A stretch of 64,000 nt of DNA from the NCBI RefSeq assembly GCF_000612625.1, contig NZ_CCAS010000007.1, positions 1-64,000 of the forward strand. The letters run 5' to 3'. Both the position numbers and the translations under genes were made by a program. The first letter of the stretch is position 1. Each line of letters starts with the position of its first letter. The notes beneath the pieces were generated by a model. The model was given only the letters and a program-made list of their open reading frames with translations. It did not search any database and was not told where the DNA came from. The stretch comes from Neobacillus jeddahensis. GTDB lineage: Bacteria > Bacillota > Bacilli > Bacillales > Cytobacillaceae. This document shows positions 1 to 8,889 of the stretch, one piece after another.

Positions 1-151
1 CCCGGTTTTTCTTATTAGAAATAACCAGCAGTCGGAAAATGAAATGAAAGGGACTCCAACCAGCCTTAAAGGGAGTTAATGAATAATGTTATGATTTTTT
101 CTTTTTGACGAATACTACCTATTACACATGAAAAGAATAGGGGATTCATCA

Positions 152-1753
152 ATGGAGAATATTCAAAGAGTTGAAATAAAAAAAATTAACACTAATCACG
201 ATGAATATGAATTAATCCTGTATATAGACGATCAATTAACGGAATTATCGAGTGAATTAGGTACAGTTCCTATAGAAAAAAGGGATATGACAACGATTGC
301 AAATAAAATCGTAAAGGAACGGTTTCCTAATGTAAAGGTGACGATTGCTAAGGTTTTTATTGGCGGAATTGCTATGGCATCTTTCAACCTTACTACGCAT
401 TCATTATCAACAGAAGCAGCGGAACCAAACTCAACTTCTGTTTCTTCTGTTCAAACAAGCTCCGTCTATTACAGCGTCGCATCTGGAGACACACTGTGGA
501 ATCTTTCCGTTAAATTCGGTAGTTCAGTTGATCAAATAAAAAAAGCCAATAACTTGACCTCTGATGTGTTACAAGTAAATCAGCATTTAATTATTCCAAA
601 GGCTTATCATACTGTAGCAGTTGGGGATTATTTAACAGTACTAGCAAAAAAATATGGGGTAACCGTCAACGCGATTAAAGAGGCTAATGGGATGACGAGC
701 GATGACACCCGATTGGGTCAAACACTCATCATTCCTCAAATAATTAACGGCCAAACAACCGCACCGGCAACAAACATTCCACAGCCAGCCACCCAAAATC
801 AAGCATCTAAGTATACTGTAGTCGCGGGGGATAGTTTATCAGTTATTGCGAAACGGCTTGGTACAACAGTTGAAGCACTTCGAAGCACCAATAACTTAAC
901 ATCTGACATTATAAGAGTTGGTCAAGTATTAACCATACCTGCGTCAGCAAATACTGAAACACAAACGGCATCAACTTCACCCACGATACAAGAACAGAGT
1001 AAAACGACCAGCAGTTATTCTGTTGTATCTGGAGATTCATTATCGGTAATTGCAAAGAAAAATAATATCTCAGTAGACCAACTAAAGCAAGCGAACCAAT
1101 TAACGAGTGATATCATCCGTGTAGGCCAGTTATTAATTATTCCTAATGGACAATCAGGAATTAATGATGCACCTTCCCCGACACCTGCAGTTACAACGAT
1201 TGAATTAAATGATGTACAAAAGAATTTAAAAGCTCTTGGATACTTTGCTGTATCAGCAACTACAACTTCAGGTAATGAAGATCAATCAACTAAACAGGCA
1301 GTAAAAACCTTCCAAGGTGATTATGGGCTCCCGGTAACAGGAAATGCAGACCAAGCAACAACGACGGCCATCGAACATGCAATGGTAAAAAAATCATTGA
1401 TCAACGATACGAGCAGATATTTAGGAGTTCCTTATGTTTGGGGAGGTACAACACCATCAGGCTTTGATTGCTCAGGATTTGTTTATTACATGTTTAAACA
1501 GCAAGGGATAAACATGACCCGCAATACATCTGCTGGCCTTAATAACACTGGGATCCCGATTGATCGAAGTCATTTACAACCTGGAGACCTAGTTTTCTTT
1601 GCAGTCAACACGACTGGAACCATATCCCATGTAGGATTTTATTTAGGGGATAATCAGTTTATCTCCGCCACAAGTTCAAAGGGAATTGCAGCCGCTTCCA
1701 TTGATAGTTCGTACTGGGGCAAGTATTATGTGGGTGCTAAAAGAGTATATTAA
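152..1753 (+). CDS. LysM x4 / PG-binding / NlpC-P60 peptidoglycan endopeptidase
   Basis: Secreted or membrane-tethered cell-wall hydrolase of 533 residues, predicted to cut peptide cross-bridges in peptidoglycan. An unusual N-terminal region of about 65 residues precedes a hydrophobic segment (about 65-85). Four LysM repeats follow, with the motifs YYSVASGDTLW, YHTVAVGDYL, YTVVAGDSLS and YSVVSGDSLS, each ending in an IIP-type strand. Then come a PG_binding_1-like helical domain (QKNLKALGYF...AVKTFQ) and a C-terminal NlpC/P60 domain. The catalytic Cys lies in FDCSGFV (about residue 440) and the His in SHVGFYLG (about 493). The start at 152 is chosen because AGGGG sits 8 bases upstream; the in-frame ATG at 128 has no ribosome site. 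A terminator follows. The domain calls are secure; the physiological role (growth, separation or spore) is not visible. Confidence 0.9.
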   Translation: MENIQRVEIKKINTNHDEYELILYIDDQLTELSSELGTVPIEKRDMTTIANKIVKERFPNVKVTIAKVFIGGIAMASFNLTTHSLSTEAAEPNSTSVSSVQTSSVYYSVASGDTLWNLSVKFGSSVDQIKKANNLTSDVLQVNQHLIIPKAYHTVAVGDYLTVLAKKYGVTVNAIKEANGMTSDDTRLGQTLIIPQIINGQTTAPATNIPQPATQNQASKYTVVAGDSLSVIAKRLGTTVEALRSTNNLTSDIIRVGQVLTIPASANTETQTASTSPTIQEQSKTTSSYSVVSGDSLSVIAKKNNISVDQLKQANQLTSDIIRVGQLLIIPNGQSGINDAPSPTPAVTTIELNDVQKNLKALGYFAVSATTTSGNEDQSTKQAVKTFQGDYGLPVTGNADQATTTAIEHAMVKKSLINDTSRYLGVPYVWGGTTPSGFDCSGFVYYMFKQQGINMTRNTSAGLNNTGIPIDRSHLQPGDLVFFAVNTTGTISHVGFYLGDNQFISATSSKGIAAASIDSSYWGKYYVGAKRVY

Positions 1754-1810
1754 TGGATGCGAAATTCGTGGGATCAATAATTTTCATATAGGGTTCTCCT
1801 TGAGTATTAA

Positions 1811-1838
1811 AAGGGCTTACTTAGGTAAGTCTTTTTAT
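1811..1838. terminator. Bidirectional intrinsic terminator
   Basis: The stem GGCTTAC/GTAAGTC has a TTAG loop. It is followed by TTTTTATTT on the plus strand and CTTTTAA on the minus strand. It sits between two convergent genes and can serve both. Confidence 0.7.
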
Positions 1839-1853
1839 TTTGAGTGTCATTCA

Positions 1854-2141
1854 TTATCTCTTTTTACTCTTCTTATTTCGGTAAGCAGTCAAGTTGGTTT
1901 TTAAGGAAGCATAGGAGCCGATTGCGGCATATCCGTAAAACCATCCCATGAATATCCCTGCATAAAAATTATGTTTGTGACTAATAAACAGGGAGATAGC
2001 TAAGCCTAGCAGGAGGGCAATCGTAGGGACAATCCATTTAGGGATAGAAAAAAATACCTTAATCAATTGTGTAGTGAACATGATAATAGGGATCGCAAAA
2101 ATGGCATCCCAAACGTTTGTATGTATGGTAGGGAAATCCAT
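1854..2141 (-). CDS. Small three-helix membrane protein, holin-like topology
   Basis: A 95-residue integral membrane protein with about three hydrophobic helices (IFAIPIIMFTTQLIKV, IVPTIALLLGLAISLF, FYAGIFMGWFYGYAAIGSY) and a very basic tail ending NKKSKKR. The topology and the second/third-helix pattern resemble small phage holins such as the A118 type, but no lysin gene is next to it, so a lytic role is only a guess. I place the start at the ATG at 2141, with AAGGTG about 8 bases upstream. A GTG 12 bases earlier overlaps that ribosome site. Confidence 0.6.
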   Translation of the reverse strand: MDFPTIHTNVWDAIFAIPIIMFTTQLIKVFFSIPKWIVPTIALLLGLAISLFISHKHNFYAGIFMGWFYGYAAIGSYASLKTNLTAYRNKKSKKR

Positions 2142-2356
2142 GTGGGCACGCACCTTTTTAAGTTAAGATGTGCAGTAATCCACTGAATTATAATCAATTT
2201 ATAAGAATAAATTAAAAATCCAAGTGTAGATAAAAATATAGATCTTGCTATAGCTTGATTCAGGAGAAACTATGATAGAATTGCTTAGTATTCAACACCT
2301 GAAAACTAAAACAATAGGGATCGAAAAACATTGATAGATAATAGGGAGGTAATTCT

Positions 2357-3406
2357 ATGGAAATAGGTTTAAGTACATTTGTTGAAACCACTCCAGATGT
2401 TCAAACAGGGGAAGTAATCAGTCATGCCCAACGGTTGCGTGAAGTAGTTGAAGAAATCGTTCTTGCTGATCAAGTAGGGTTGGATGTATTTGGGGTCGGA
2501 GAGCATCATCGAAAGGATTATGCCGCTTCCTCTCCAGCTATCATCCTGGCTGCAGCGGCTCCCCAGACAAAACGAATCCGATTGACAAGTGCTGTTACCG
2601 TGCTTTCTTCGGCAGATCCTGTTCGTGTCTTTGAAGAATTTGCTACCCTTGATGGCATTTCTAACGGGCGGGCAGAGATTATGGCAGGAAGGGGTTCATT
2701 TATTGAATCGTTTCCGTTGTTTGGCTATGATTTGAAGGACTATGATGAATTGTTTGATAAAAAGCTTGAGCTATTATTAAAAATTCGTGAATCTGAAAAA
2801 GTCACTTGGCGAGGCGGGCATCGTCCGGCTATCCAAAATCTAGGTGTCTATCCTAGACCAGTGCAGGAGCCATTACCGGTGTGGATTGGCAGTGGTGGGA
2901 ACACACAATCAGTTATTCGAGCGGGCATACTAGGACTGCCACTTGTTCTTGCGATAATTGGAGGAAGCCCACTGCAATTTGCTGGGCTCGTTAAGCTCTA
3001 TAAAAGAGCGGCAGCACAGGCTGGGCATGATGTATCTAAACTGCCAGTTGCATCACACTCCCATGGATTTATTGCAGAAGACAATGAAACGGCGGCCGAT
3101 AAGTTTTTCTCTCCGACCCAGCAGGCAATGAATGTGTTAGGACGTGAGCGTGGCTGGGGTCATTATGATAGATCTAGCTTTGATGCAGCAAGAAGCTTTG
3201 AAGGGGCCCTTTATGTAGGTGACTCGGACATGGTGGCAGAGAAGATTATACATCTTCGAAAAAATGTCGGGATTACACGGTTTATGCTACATGTACCAGT
3301 TGGCTCGATGCCACATGAAGATGTCATGAAGGCGATTGAATTGTTAGGTAAAGAGGTTGCCCCGCGTGTCCGTGCGGAAATCTCAGATTGGGAAGCCATG
3401 CAATAA
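2357..3406 (+). CDS. LLM-class (luciferase-like) flavin-dependent oxidoreductase
   Basis: A 349-residue bacterial luciferase-like monooxygenase of the F420/FMN-dependent TIM-barrel family. Family marks include MEIGLSTFVE at the first strand, VGEHHRKDYAASSP, the conserved region around LTSAVTVLSSADPVRVFE, and SNGRAEIMAGRGSF. The length is usual for the group. Such enzymes oxidise small organic substrates with reduced FMN; the substrate cannot be read from sequence. A strong AGGGAGG lies 8-9 bases before the ATG. It stands alone, with no flavin reductase next to it. Confidence 0.85.
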   Translation: MEIGLSTFVETTPDVQTGEVISHAQRLREVVEEIVLADQVGLDVFGVGEHHRKDYAASSPAIILAAAAPQTKRIRLTSAVTVLSSADPVRVFEEFATLDGISNGRAEIMAGRGSFIESFPLFGYDLKDYDELFDKKLELLLKIRESEKVTWRGGHRPAIQNLGVYPRPVQEPLPVWIGSGGNTQSVIRAGILGLPLVLAIIGGSPLQFAGLVKLYKRAAAQAGHDVSKLPVASHSHGFIAEDNETAADKFFSPTQQAMNVLGRERGWGHYDRSSFDAARSFEGALYVGDSDMVAEKIIHLRKNVGITRFMLHVPVGSMPHEDVMKAIELLGKEVAPRVRAEISDWEAMQ

Positions 3407-3520
3407 AAAGGTAAAAGTTCGATTGGGAGCTTTTCCAAGTTATCTCATTAAAAGCTTGTAGAACTTGTCCAACAGGGCGGATTTCTATAAGCTTTTCTAT
3501 GTTTACAAGTGCATTTGACA

Positions 3521-4108
3521 CTATTTTTTAAACACATGTCGACCGATAACAATCGTTGTCGCTCTAGTATCAAGCCAACGACTTGTTGAAATGTCTGGAT
3601 TATAGAAGAATAGAGAGTCTCCAACTGTATTTCGTTGAATGCCAAGAGCCTCATCGACGGCTTTAATTGAATCTTCATCGGCAGGCCTATCGATCTGTCC
3701 ATTTCTAACCGGTTGAAATTGTCCACGTTCATAGATAACCTCTTGAATCGTGTCAGGGAACGATTTGCTGGCAACTCTATTTAATACTACACAGGCAACA
3801 GCAATTTTCCCTTCGTAAGGTTCAGTCTCTGCTTCTGCTCTCACTAGCCTTGCGAGGAGATCTTTTTCATATTGTGAATACCCATTTTGAATATGTGTGA
3901 CTGGCGTGGTGGTTTCGATTACTTGATCAATAGTGATTAAATCAAGGTTTTTTATTTGTGGATTGAGTGCAGCTAATTCTTGGAGACTAAGATGATACTC
4001 CCTTGCGATACTAGACATTGTATCACCACTTTTAACGGTATAGGCAAAAGTAGGGGAAGCAAATAAGAAGGATGCTAGTAAAGTGACCAAAATGATTAGT
4101 TTTTTCAT
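3521..4108 (-). CDS. LysM + SleB/CwlJ-type cell wall hydrolase (YkvT-like)
   Basis: A 195-residue exported protein. A signal peptide (MKKLIILVTLLASFLFASPTFA) is followed directly by one LysM (YTVKSGDTMSSIAREYHLS). A C-terminal Hydrolase_2 (SleB/CwlJ) domain has the conserved stretches LARLVRAEAETEPYEGKIAV, VLNRVASKSFPDTIQEVIY and FFYNPD. The Glu in RAEAETEPYEG matches the proposed catalytic residue of this lytic-transglycosylase-like family. Overall architecture is closest to B. subtilis YkvT. The ribosome site is AGGAGG. It is likely a spore-cortex or growth-phase hydrolase; which one cannot be told. Confidence 0.85.
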   Translation of the reverse strand: MKKLIILVTLLASFLFASPTFAYTVKSGDTMSSIAREYHLSLQELAALNPQIKNLDLITIDQVIETTTPVTHIQNGYSQYEKDLLARLVRAEAETEPYEGKIAVACVVLNRVASKSFPDTIQEVIYERGQFQPVRNGQIDRPADEDSIKAVDEALGIQRNTVGDSLFFYNPDISTSRWLDTRATTIVIGRHVFKK

Positions 4109-4355
4109 TGATCGATTTCCTCCTGGCTCATGTTCTCGTATTTTTCTCTATGTTTATGAGCAGGATTGCTAGAATAGTATTACAGTTTGTTTACATAGAA
4201 ATAGAGCAATTGGATGGTAACTCATTTTCTTAGAATAGATATCTTCATTTATTTAGAAAAATGGTATGATGAATAAATAGAACGCATGACCAGAGAGTAT
4301 TCCGCTTTTTTGGTGGAAAACAAATAATTCTTCGTTGGTGTAAGGAGTTTTTTTC

Positions 4356-5633
4356 ATGAATCCAGTACAAATCTTCCAATCCCTTATCAATACGGAAAAC
4401 CTACAGAAGGCTTCGACCGTTTCGTTGAAACCAGGGCAATTACTTTATGGCAGGGTGGTAAAATTTATGCCAAATGATACCGCTTTGATTCAAATTGGTA
4501 ATGCTCGATTATTTGCTCAGTTAAAGGCTTCGTTAACCACTGAGGATAGTTACTGGTTTGAAGTTCGTTCGAATGGTGATGATGGAACCCAGCTTAAAGT
4601 AGTGGAAGGGAAAGGACAAAATGTACCAGCTGATTTTTTATTAAAGCATTTCCAACTTCCGGATACGAAACAAAACACGCAACTTTTGCAGACTTTTGTA
4701 ACAAATAATCTTCCTTTTACGAAGGGGCAGTTGCAAACAGCTGCTTCGTGGATCGGTCATTCATTAGATATAAAAAAAGAAACAGCCCTAGAATGGATGA
4801 TAAAAAAAGATTTACCGTTTACGAAACAAACATTTCAATCCTTAGTGGCTGTTCAAGACTCAGAGCCGCTTTCGCAACAATTGGTGAAAATAGCCAGTAA
4901 TTTAGAGAATGTGAATTTTTCCTCCTTGCCAACAATCCAAGCCTTAACAGATAAAATCGCTACGATTCTCGGAAATCATTCGGTTAATGAGTTAAGTACT
5001 GGTTCAGAAGTTAAGCATTTACTAAAATCAATGATTCAAACATTAGGTTTAGAATTTGAAAGTAGCCTCCAATTGTTATCAAGCGATGAGAAGAATACAA
5101 TAGAAACGCTCCAATCACTAAAGCCATTGTTAATGGGGGCCATATCGGAGTTAGGCTCGCATGGCAGGGCACTTGAACCTCTGTTAAATCGTATAACAGG
5201 AATGCAATTAATCTCACAGGATCTAACTGGTCAGATGCAGCAATTGATCATGCAGCTTCCCCTAACCATCGGGAATCGTCAAGCAGATATAACCCTCCAA
5301 TGGAATGGTCGCAAAATGAAGAATGGACAGATCGACCCCGATTATTGCCGTATCTTTTTTTACTTAGATTTACAAAGTCTTCAGCAAACAGTCATTGACA
5401 TGCAGGTTCAAAACCGAGTAGTTCACGTTTCGGTTATTAACGATACAAAGGATTTAGAGACAATTGTTGGCGCACTTACACCTGTCTTAAAAGAAAAATT
5501 AAATAATATTGGGTACCAGCTCTCGTTTATTCATGTTGTTCCGCCAGTTGATTCCATGAAAATGAGCTCTGATCAGATGACACCTGCCTTTTTCACAAAG
5601 GAGTTCTATCAAGGGGTGGATGTGAAAATATGA
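4356..5633 (+). CDS. YlqG-like protein
   Basis: A 425-residue soluble protein with no signal peptide or membrane helix. The arrangement with the overlapping downstream FlhB-tail homologue matches the ylqG-ylqH pair of B. subtilis, where function is unknown; secretion-control proteins of the FliK type are an attractive comparison. The first about 85 residues (LKPGQLLYGRVVKFMPNDTA) look like a small beta domain. The C-terminal 130 residues (IFFYLDLQSLQQTVIDMQVQ...VSVINDTKDLETIVG) resemble the compact FliK C-terminal fold. Ribosome site TAAGGAG. The stop overlaps the next ATG (ATGA), so the two are translationally coupled. Confidence 0.6.
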   Translation: MNPVQIFQSLINTENLQKASTVSLKPGQLLYGRVVKFMPNDTALIQIGNARLFAQLKASLTTEDSYWFEVRSNGDDGTQLKVVEGKGQNVPADFLLKHFQLPDTKQNTQLLQTFVTNNLPFTKGQLQTAASWIGHSLDIKKETALEWMIKKDLPFTKQTFQSLVAVQDSEPLSQQLVKIASNLENVNFSSLPTIQALTDKIATILGNHSVNELSTGSEVKHLLKSMIQTLGLEFESSLQLLSSDEKNTIETLQSLKPLLMGAISELGSHGRALEPLLNRITGMQLISQDLTGQMQQLIMQLPLTIGNRQADITLQWNGRKMKNGQIDPDYCRIFFYLDLQSLQQTVIDMQVQNRVVHVSVINDTKDLETIVGALTPVLKEKLNNIGYQLSFIHVVPPVDSMKMSSDQMTPAFFTKEFYQGVDVKI

Positions 5634-5938
5634 GTAAAAATAGAAAGCCAATCCAAGCGGTGGCTCTTTCCTATGAAGCTAGCAAACAAGCTGCTCCAAA
5701 GGTAGTTGCAAAAGGAAATGGGAAGGTAGCTGAAAGTATTATTGAGACAGCAAAACAACACCAAGTTCCCATTCAAGAAGATTCCTCATTGGTGGAACTA
5801 TTAAGTCATCTGCAAATAAATGAGATTATTCCCGATCAGCTTTATGGGGCAGTTGCAGAGGTGTTTGCTTTTATCTATAGTGTCGATCGCCAACACTATG
5901 GAAATGGTAAAATAATGAATATTAAGCAAAGGAGCTAA
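5630..5938 (+). CDS. FlhB C-terminal-domain homologue, YlqH-like, lacking NPTH
   Basis: A 102-residue stand-alone copy of the cytoplasmic domain of FlhB/YscU export-switch proteins. It shows the family pattern AVALSYE, APKVVAKGNGKVAESI, A..H.VPI.EDSSLVELL and IIPDQLYGAVAEVFAFIY. The self-cleaving NPTH tetrapeptide is replaced by KPIQ, so autocleavage is not expected. ATGA overlap with the YlqG-like gene. Probable partner of that protein; the role is unknown (substrate-switch mimic or regulator of export are possibilities). Confidence 0.8.
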   Translation: MSKNRKPIQAVALSYEASKQAAPKVVAKGNGKVAESIIETAKQHQVPIQEDSSLVELLSHLQINEIIPDQLYGAVAEVFAFIYSVDRQHYGNGKIMNIKQRS

Positions 5939-5944
5939 ACCATT

Positions 5945-6250
5945 ATGACTAGAACGGAAATAGTTGCGCGAAGAATATTAGGCTGGAAGTTAAATAGATG
6001 GGATCGCTGGTTTGATTTCGAAAAAGGAAAATTTATTCAGGTTTCAGAGTTTCAACCTGAGCAAAATCTTGACCATGCGATGATCATCGTGGAAAAATTA
6101 CAAGCGCTCGGATTTACATATACAACAAATGGTGTTTCTGAGGTGTGCTTTGATCACATCTGTGAAAACGGTGACACATTAGCAGCAGCGATTATGAATG
6201 CTGCCTATACTATTGCGGACAATAGTTCGATTGATGAGGCCTGGTTATAG
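5945..6250 (+). CDS. BC1872-like (phage ABA sandwich domain) small protein, copy 1
   Basis: A 101-residue protein of the small BC1872/phage ABA sandwich family, common in Bacillus chromosomes and phages and of unknown function. The conserved start is RRILGWKLNRWDRWFDFEKG. The middle has NLDHAMIIVEKL..LGFTY, and the end has C...C(E/A)NGDTLA.AI.NAAY. It is clearly paralogous to the gene at 9404. Ribosome site AAAGGAG. It lies 6 bases after the YlqH-like gene, so probably in the same transcript. Confidence 0.75.
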   Translation: MTRTEIVARRILGWKLNRWDRWFDFEKGKFIQVSEFQPEQNLDHAMIIVEKLQALGFTYTTNGVSEVCFDHICENGDTLAAAIMNAAYTIADNSSIDEAWL

Positions 6251-6266
6251 AAGGGGAGGAAGAACT

Positions 6267-6995
6267 TTGCGCAAAAAACCGATTATTGGGATAACAGGTG
6301 CTTATGTGAAACATAACAACTATATGGAAGGAGTCTATGTTCATCATGATTATCATAAAAGTGTCGCAGCCAATGGTGGAATCCCAATTATCCTTCCGTT
6401 TTTGAATAAGGAAATGAGTGTAGAAATGTTTTCCATTTGTGATGGGATCATCCTTAGTGGTGGCGAGGATGTTGATCCACAATTTTATGGGCAGGATCCT
6501 CATCCTCATTTGGGACCAACAATAGCAGAACGCGATCGCGCCGAAATAGCGCTTGTACACTATGCCCTCGAGCACGATGTACCCATGCTAGCTATTTGCC
6601 GAGGCGTTCAAATCTTAAATGTGGCCCTTGGTGGTACACTGCTCCAAGATATTCCTAGCCAAGTAAATGAACCAATTCAACATACTCAATCAATTGATCG
6701 AAGTCATGATAGTCATTGGATAATGATCGAGAAAGGTAGTCAACTGGCTCAAATAATGGGGGAAGAGCGGGTGCGTGTCAATAGTCTACATCATCAAGCG
6801 ATAGATACAGTCGCGCCTGATTTACGTATTGTTGCCAAATCAGCGGACGGTGTAACGGAAGCGGTAGAGTATATCCACCCAACCACGTTTACCATTGGGG
6901 TGCAGTGGCACCCTGAGTCGATGTCAAGTACAACCCCTCAAATGAACAACCTATTTGGTCAATTCATACAAAGCTGCATGAAGCTTAAGTCATAA
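6267..6995 (+). CDS. Gamma-glutamyl-gamma-aminobutyrate hydrolase-type class I amidotransferase (peptidase C26)
   Basis: A 242-residue glutamine-amidotransferase-like hydrolase of the PuuD family, which cleaves gamma-glutamyl amides such as gamma-glutamyl-GABA. The nucleophile Cys is in LAICRGVQILN (about residue 111). The His/Glu pair is in VQWHPES. LSGGEDVDPQFYG and NSLHHQAI are family marks. The start is taken as TTG 6267 because GGGGAGGA sits 6-7 bases upstream; a longer in-frame ATG at 6198 lies inside the previous gene with no ribosome site. No putrescine pathway genes are nearby. Confidence 0.85.
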   Translation: MRKKPIIGITGAYVKHNNYMEGVYVHHDYHKSVAANGGIPIILPFLNKEMSVEMFSICDGIILSGGEDVDPQFYGQDPHPHLGPTIAERDRAEIALVHYALEHDVPMLAICRGVQILNVALGGTLLQDIPSQVNEPIQHTQSIDRSHDSHWIMIEKGSQLAQIMGEERVRVNSLHHQAIDTVAPDLRIVAKSADGVTEAVEYIHPTTFTIGVQWHPESMSSTTPQMNNLFGQFIQSCMKLKS

Positions 6996-7032
6996 AAATC
7001 ATAATTTTTTGCCCGAAAGGATGATTCCTTCC

Positions 7033-8151
7033 ATGGAAAAAATCTATCTTGATTATAATGCTAGTACTCCGCTGGCTCCTGAGGTTGTTGAGGCAATGAA
7101 ACCATTGTTATATGATTATTATGGGAATTCTTCTGCCCTTCATTGGTCAGGAAAACCAGTGAAGCAATTATTACAGAAGGCACGAGAACAAGTAGCAAGT
7201 TTAATCGGCAGTTCGCCGAACGAAATCGTTTTTACGAGTGGTGGCAGTGAAGCTAATAATCTAGCACTTAAAGGTTTTTATTTTAAACATCGTTCAAAAG
7301 GTAATCATATTATTACCTCTAAAATTGAGCACCCTGCCATAATAAATCCCTGCAAATTTCTGGAGCAAGTTGGAGCAAATGTAACCTACGTTGGTGTTGA
7401 TCGATATGGACGGGTGTCACTAGAGGAAATAAAAAAGGCGATTACAAAAGAAACGATTTTAATTTCGATCATGCATTCCAATAATGAAGTTGGAACATTA
7501 CAGCCAATCAAAGCGATAGCGGAAATGGCAAAACAAGCGGGAATAGTTTTCCATACTGATGCATCTCAATCCGTAGGGAAGGTTCCGATTGACGTCAAGG
7601 AGTTGCAGGTCGATATGTTGACAATTGCCGGTCATAAGCTTTATGCCCCTAAAGGAATAGGTGCCTTATATCTTAAAGAAGGAATTCAGCTGGAACCACT
7701 TATTCATGGAGCTGGTCATGAAAGTGGGCTGCGTGCGGGGACGGAAAACACCTTATTAGCAGTTGGATTGGGGCAGGCATGCGAAATAGCAACGGTTCAG
7801 GTAGGGCGGAAGGAAATAAAGAAACTGACAGAATATTTCTGGCATCAATTGCGGACTGTGTTTGGTGAGAATGTGGTCTTAAATGGTCATGCAGAGGAAC
7901 GATTACCCAATACCCTGAGTGTTAACTTTGTCAACAAAGTGGGACAGGACATATTAGCTGGGATACCACAATTAGCCGCTTCGACAGGATCGGCCTGTCA
8001 TGCTGGAAGCGTGGAACTGTCACCAGTATTAAAGGTGATGGAAGTCCCAGAACATATCGGAATGGGGGCAATCCGATTTAGTGTGGGTAGAGAAACGACA
8101 CAGGCTGAGATTGATCAGGTCATATCCTGGTTAAGGCAAATCATTACATAG
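7033..8151 (+). CDS. Cysteine desulfurase family protein (NifS/IscS-like)
   Basis: A 372-residue PLP enzyme of aminotransferase class V that takes sulfur from cysteine. LDYNASTP at the start, SGGSEANNLA, and the Schiff-base Lys in AGHKLYAPKG (about residue 202) are clear. The persulfide-forming Cys is in TGSACHAG (about residue 322). ATG 7033 is preferred, with AAAGGATG 9 bases upstream; ATG 7021 would leave no gap. No iscU, thiI or mnmA lies beside it, so its acceptor is unknown. A strong terminator follows. Confidence 0.88.
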   Translation: MEKIYLDYNASTPLAPEVVEAMKPLLYDYYGNSSALHWSGKPVKQLLQKAREQVASLIGSSPNEIVFTSGGSEANNLALKGFYFKHRSKGNHIITSKIEHPAIINPCKFLEQVGANVTYVGVDRYGRVSLEEIKKAITKETILISIMHSNNEVGTLQPIKAIAEMAKQAGIVFHTDASQSVGKVPIDVKELQVDMLTIAGHKLYAPKGIGALYLKEGIQLEPLIHGAGHESGLRAGTENTLLAVGLGQACEIATVQVGRKEIKKLTEYFWHQLRTVFGENVVLNGHAEERLPNTLSVNFVNKVGQDILAGIPQLAASTGSACHAGSVELSPVLKVMEVPEHIGMGAIRFSVGRETTQAEIDQVISWLRQIIT

Positions 8152-8167
8152 ATTTTTTTCAATATTA

Positions 8168-8205
8168 AAAGGTTGTTAGCATTTGACCTTTTGCTAACAA
8201 CCTTT
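8168..8205 (+). terminator. Intrinsic terminator after cysteine desulfurase
   Basis: A 13-bp perfect inverted repeat AAGGTTGTTAGCA/TGCTAACAACCTT with a TTTGACCTTT loop, ending in CCTTTAT. The U-tract is short. Confidence 0.65.
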
Positions 8206-8232
8206 ATATGGTATTTGTGGATGATATGGGTG

Positions 8233-8553
8233 CTAAATGAACAGAGTACCAGATACCATATAACTAAATAGAGATCCTAGAATTAATCCCATCGCTGCAA
8301 AAAACATTAAAATCATCCCATGGACCTTTCCGCGATCATGATAAGTAAAAAAACCCAATACAAGTGCTGCCATCCCGAAGACGATTGGTAAAATCAATAA
8401 GGAAATGGTAAAAAAGATCCATCCCGCTATCGGATAGCCAATCCCTTTCATTTTGTGTGTCGTTTCTTCCATCAGATGACTGGTTCTCTGACCACAATTT
8501 TGACAAACATTTGCCCCAACTACTTCGTAAGATCCCCCTTGCGAGTCTACCAT
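8233..8553 (-). CDS. Zinc-ribbon plus two-helix membrane protein
   Basis: A 106-residue protein of unknown function. A short N-terminal half-ribbon (VCQNCGQRTSHLM) is followed by two or three hydrophobic helices (IAGWIFFTISLLILPIVFG, AALVLGFFTY, GMILMFFAAMGLILGSLF). The pattern resembles small DUF4190-type membrane proteins. The start is ATG 8553, with GGAGTGG 6 bases upstream; an earlier ATG at 8568 has no ribosome site. Confidence 0.6.
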   Translation of the reverse strand: MVDSQGGSYEVVGANVCQNCGQRTSHLMEETTHKMKGIGYPIAGWIFFTISLLILPIVFGMAALVLGFFTYHDRGKVHGMILMFFAAMGLILGSLFSYMVSGTLFI

Positions 8554-8813
8554 CTTAAACCACTCCATTTCAATTTTTTTGGAAAAGTTGTGAAAAGCAA
8601 CATATTTGTAATATTCAAAAAATACAGAAAAATTATTTTTGTCATTAGATTACCATATTTTTTATAAAATTCAAGTAATCTGCACAAAAATATTTTTTTA
8701 AAAAGTTTGCAAGAATATTATTATGTAAACAATTAAGGGTGTTTAGAAAATAATTATTCTTTAAAGTAGGGGTAAATATCGGATAGTCCATGAGTTCAAT
8801 AGGAATAGAAAGA

Positions 8814-8841
8814 GGCAGACTCACATCGGAGTCTGCCTTTT
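8814..8841. terminator. Intrinsic terminator-like hairpin
   Basis: Stem GGCAGACTC/GAGTCTGCC with a 6-base loop. It is followed by TTTTAT on plus and CTCTTTCT on minus. It lies downstream of the Crh-like gene on minus. The rest of the gap 8554-8889 is AT-rich and shows no convincing gene. Confidence 0.6.
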
Positions 8842-8889
8842 ATGGGCCTTATATCTAAATTTATATTCGATTAGCTCGCGAATTCCATA

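Noticed and set aside
3211-3774. Three minus-strand ORFs around the end of the luciferase-like gene and within the hydrolase gene
   Set aside because: Out-of-frame shadows of strong genes with no ribosome sites.
1854-4108. Prophage lysis cassette (holin-like protein and cell wall hydrolase close together)
   Set aside because: The hydrolase is a SleB/CwlJ-type exported enzyme with a signal peptide, the genes are separated by an unrelated oxidoreductase, and there are no phage structural genes.
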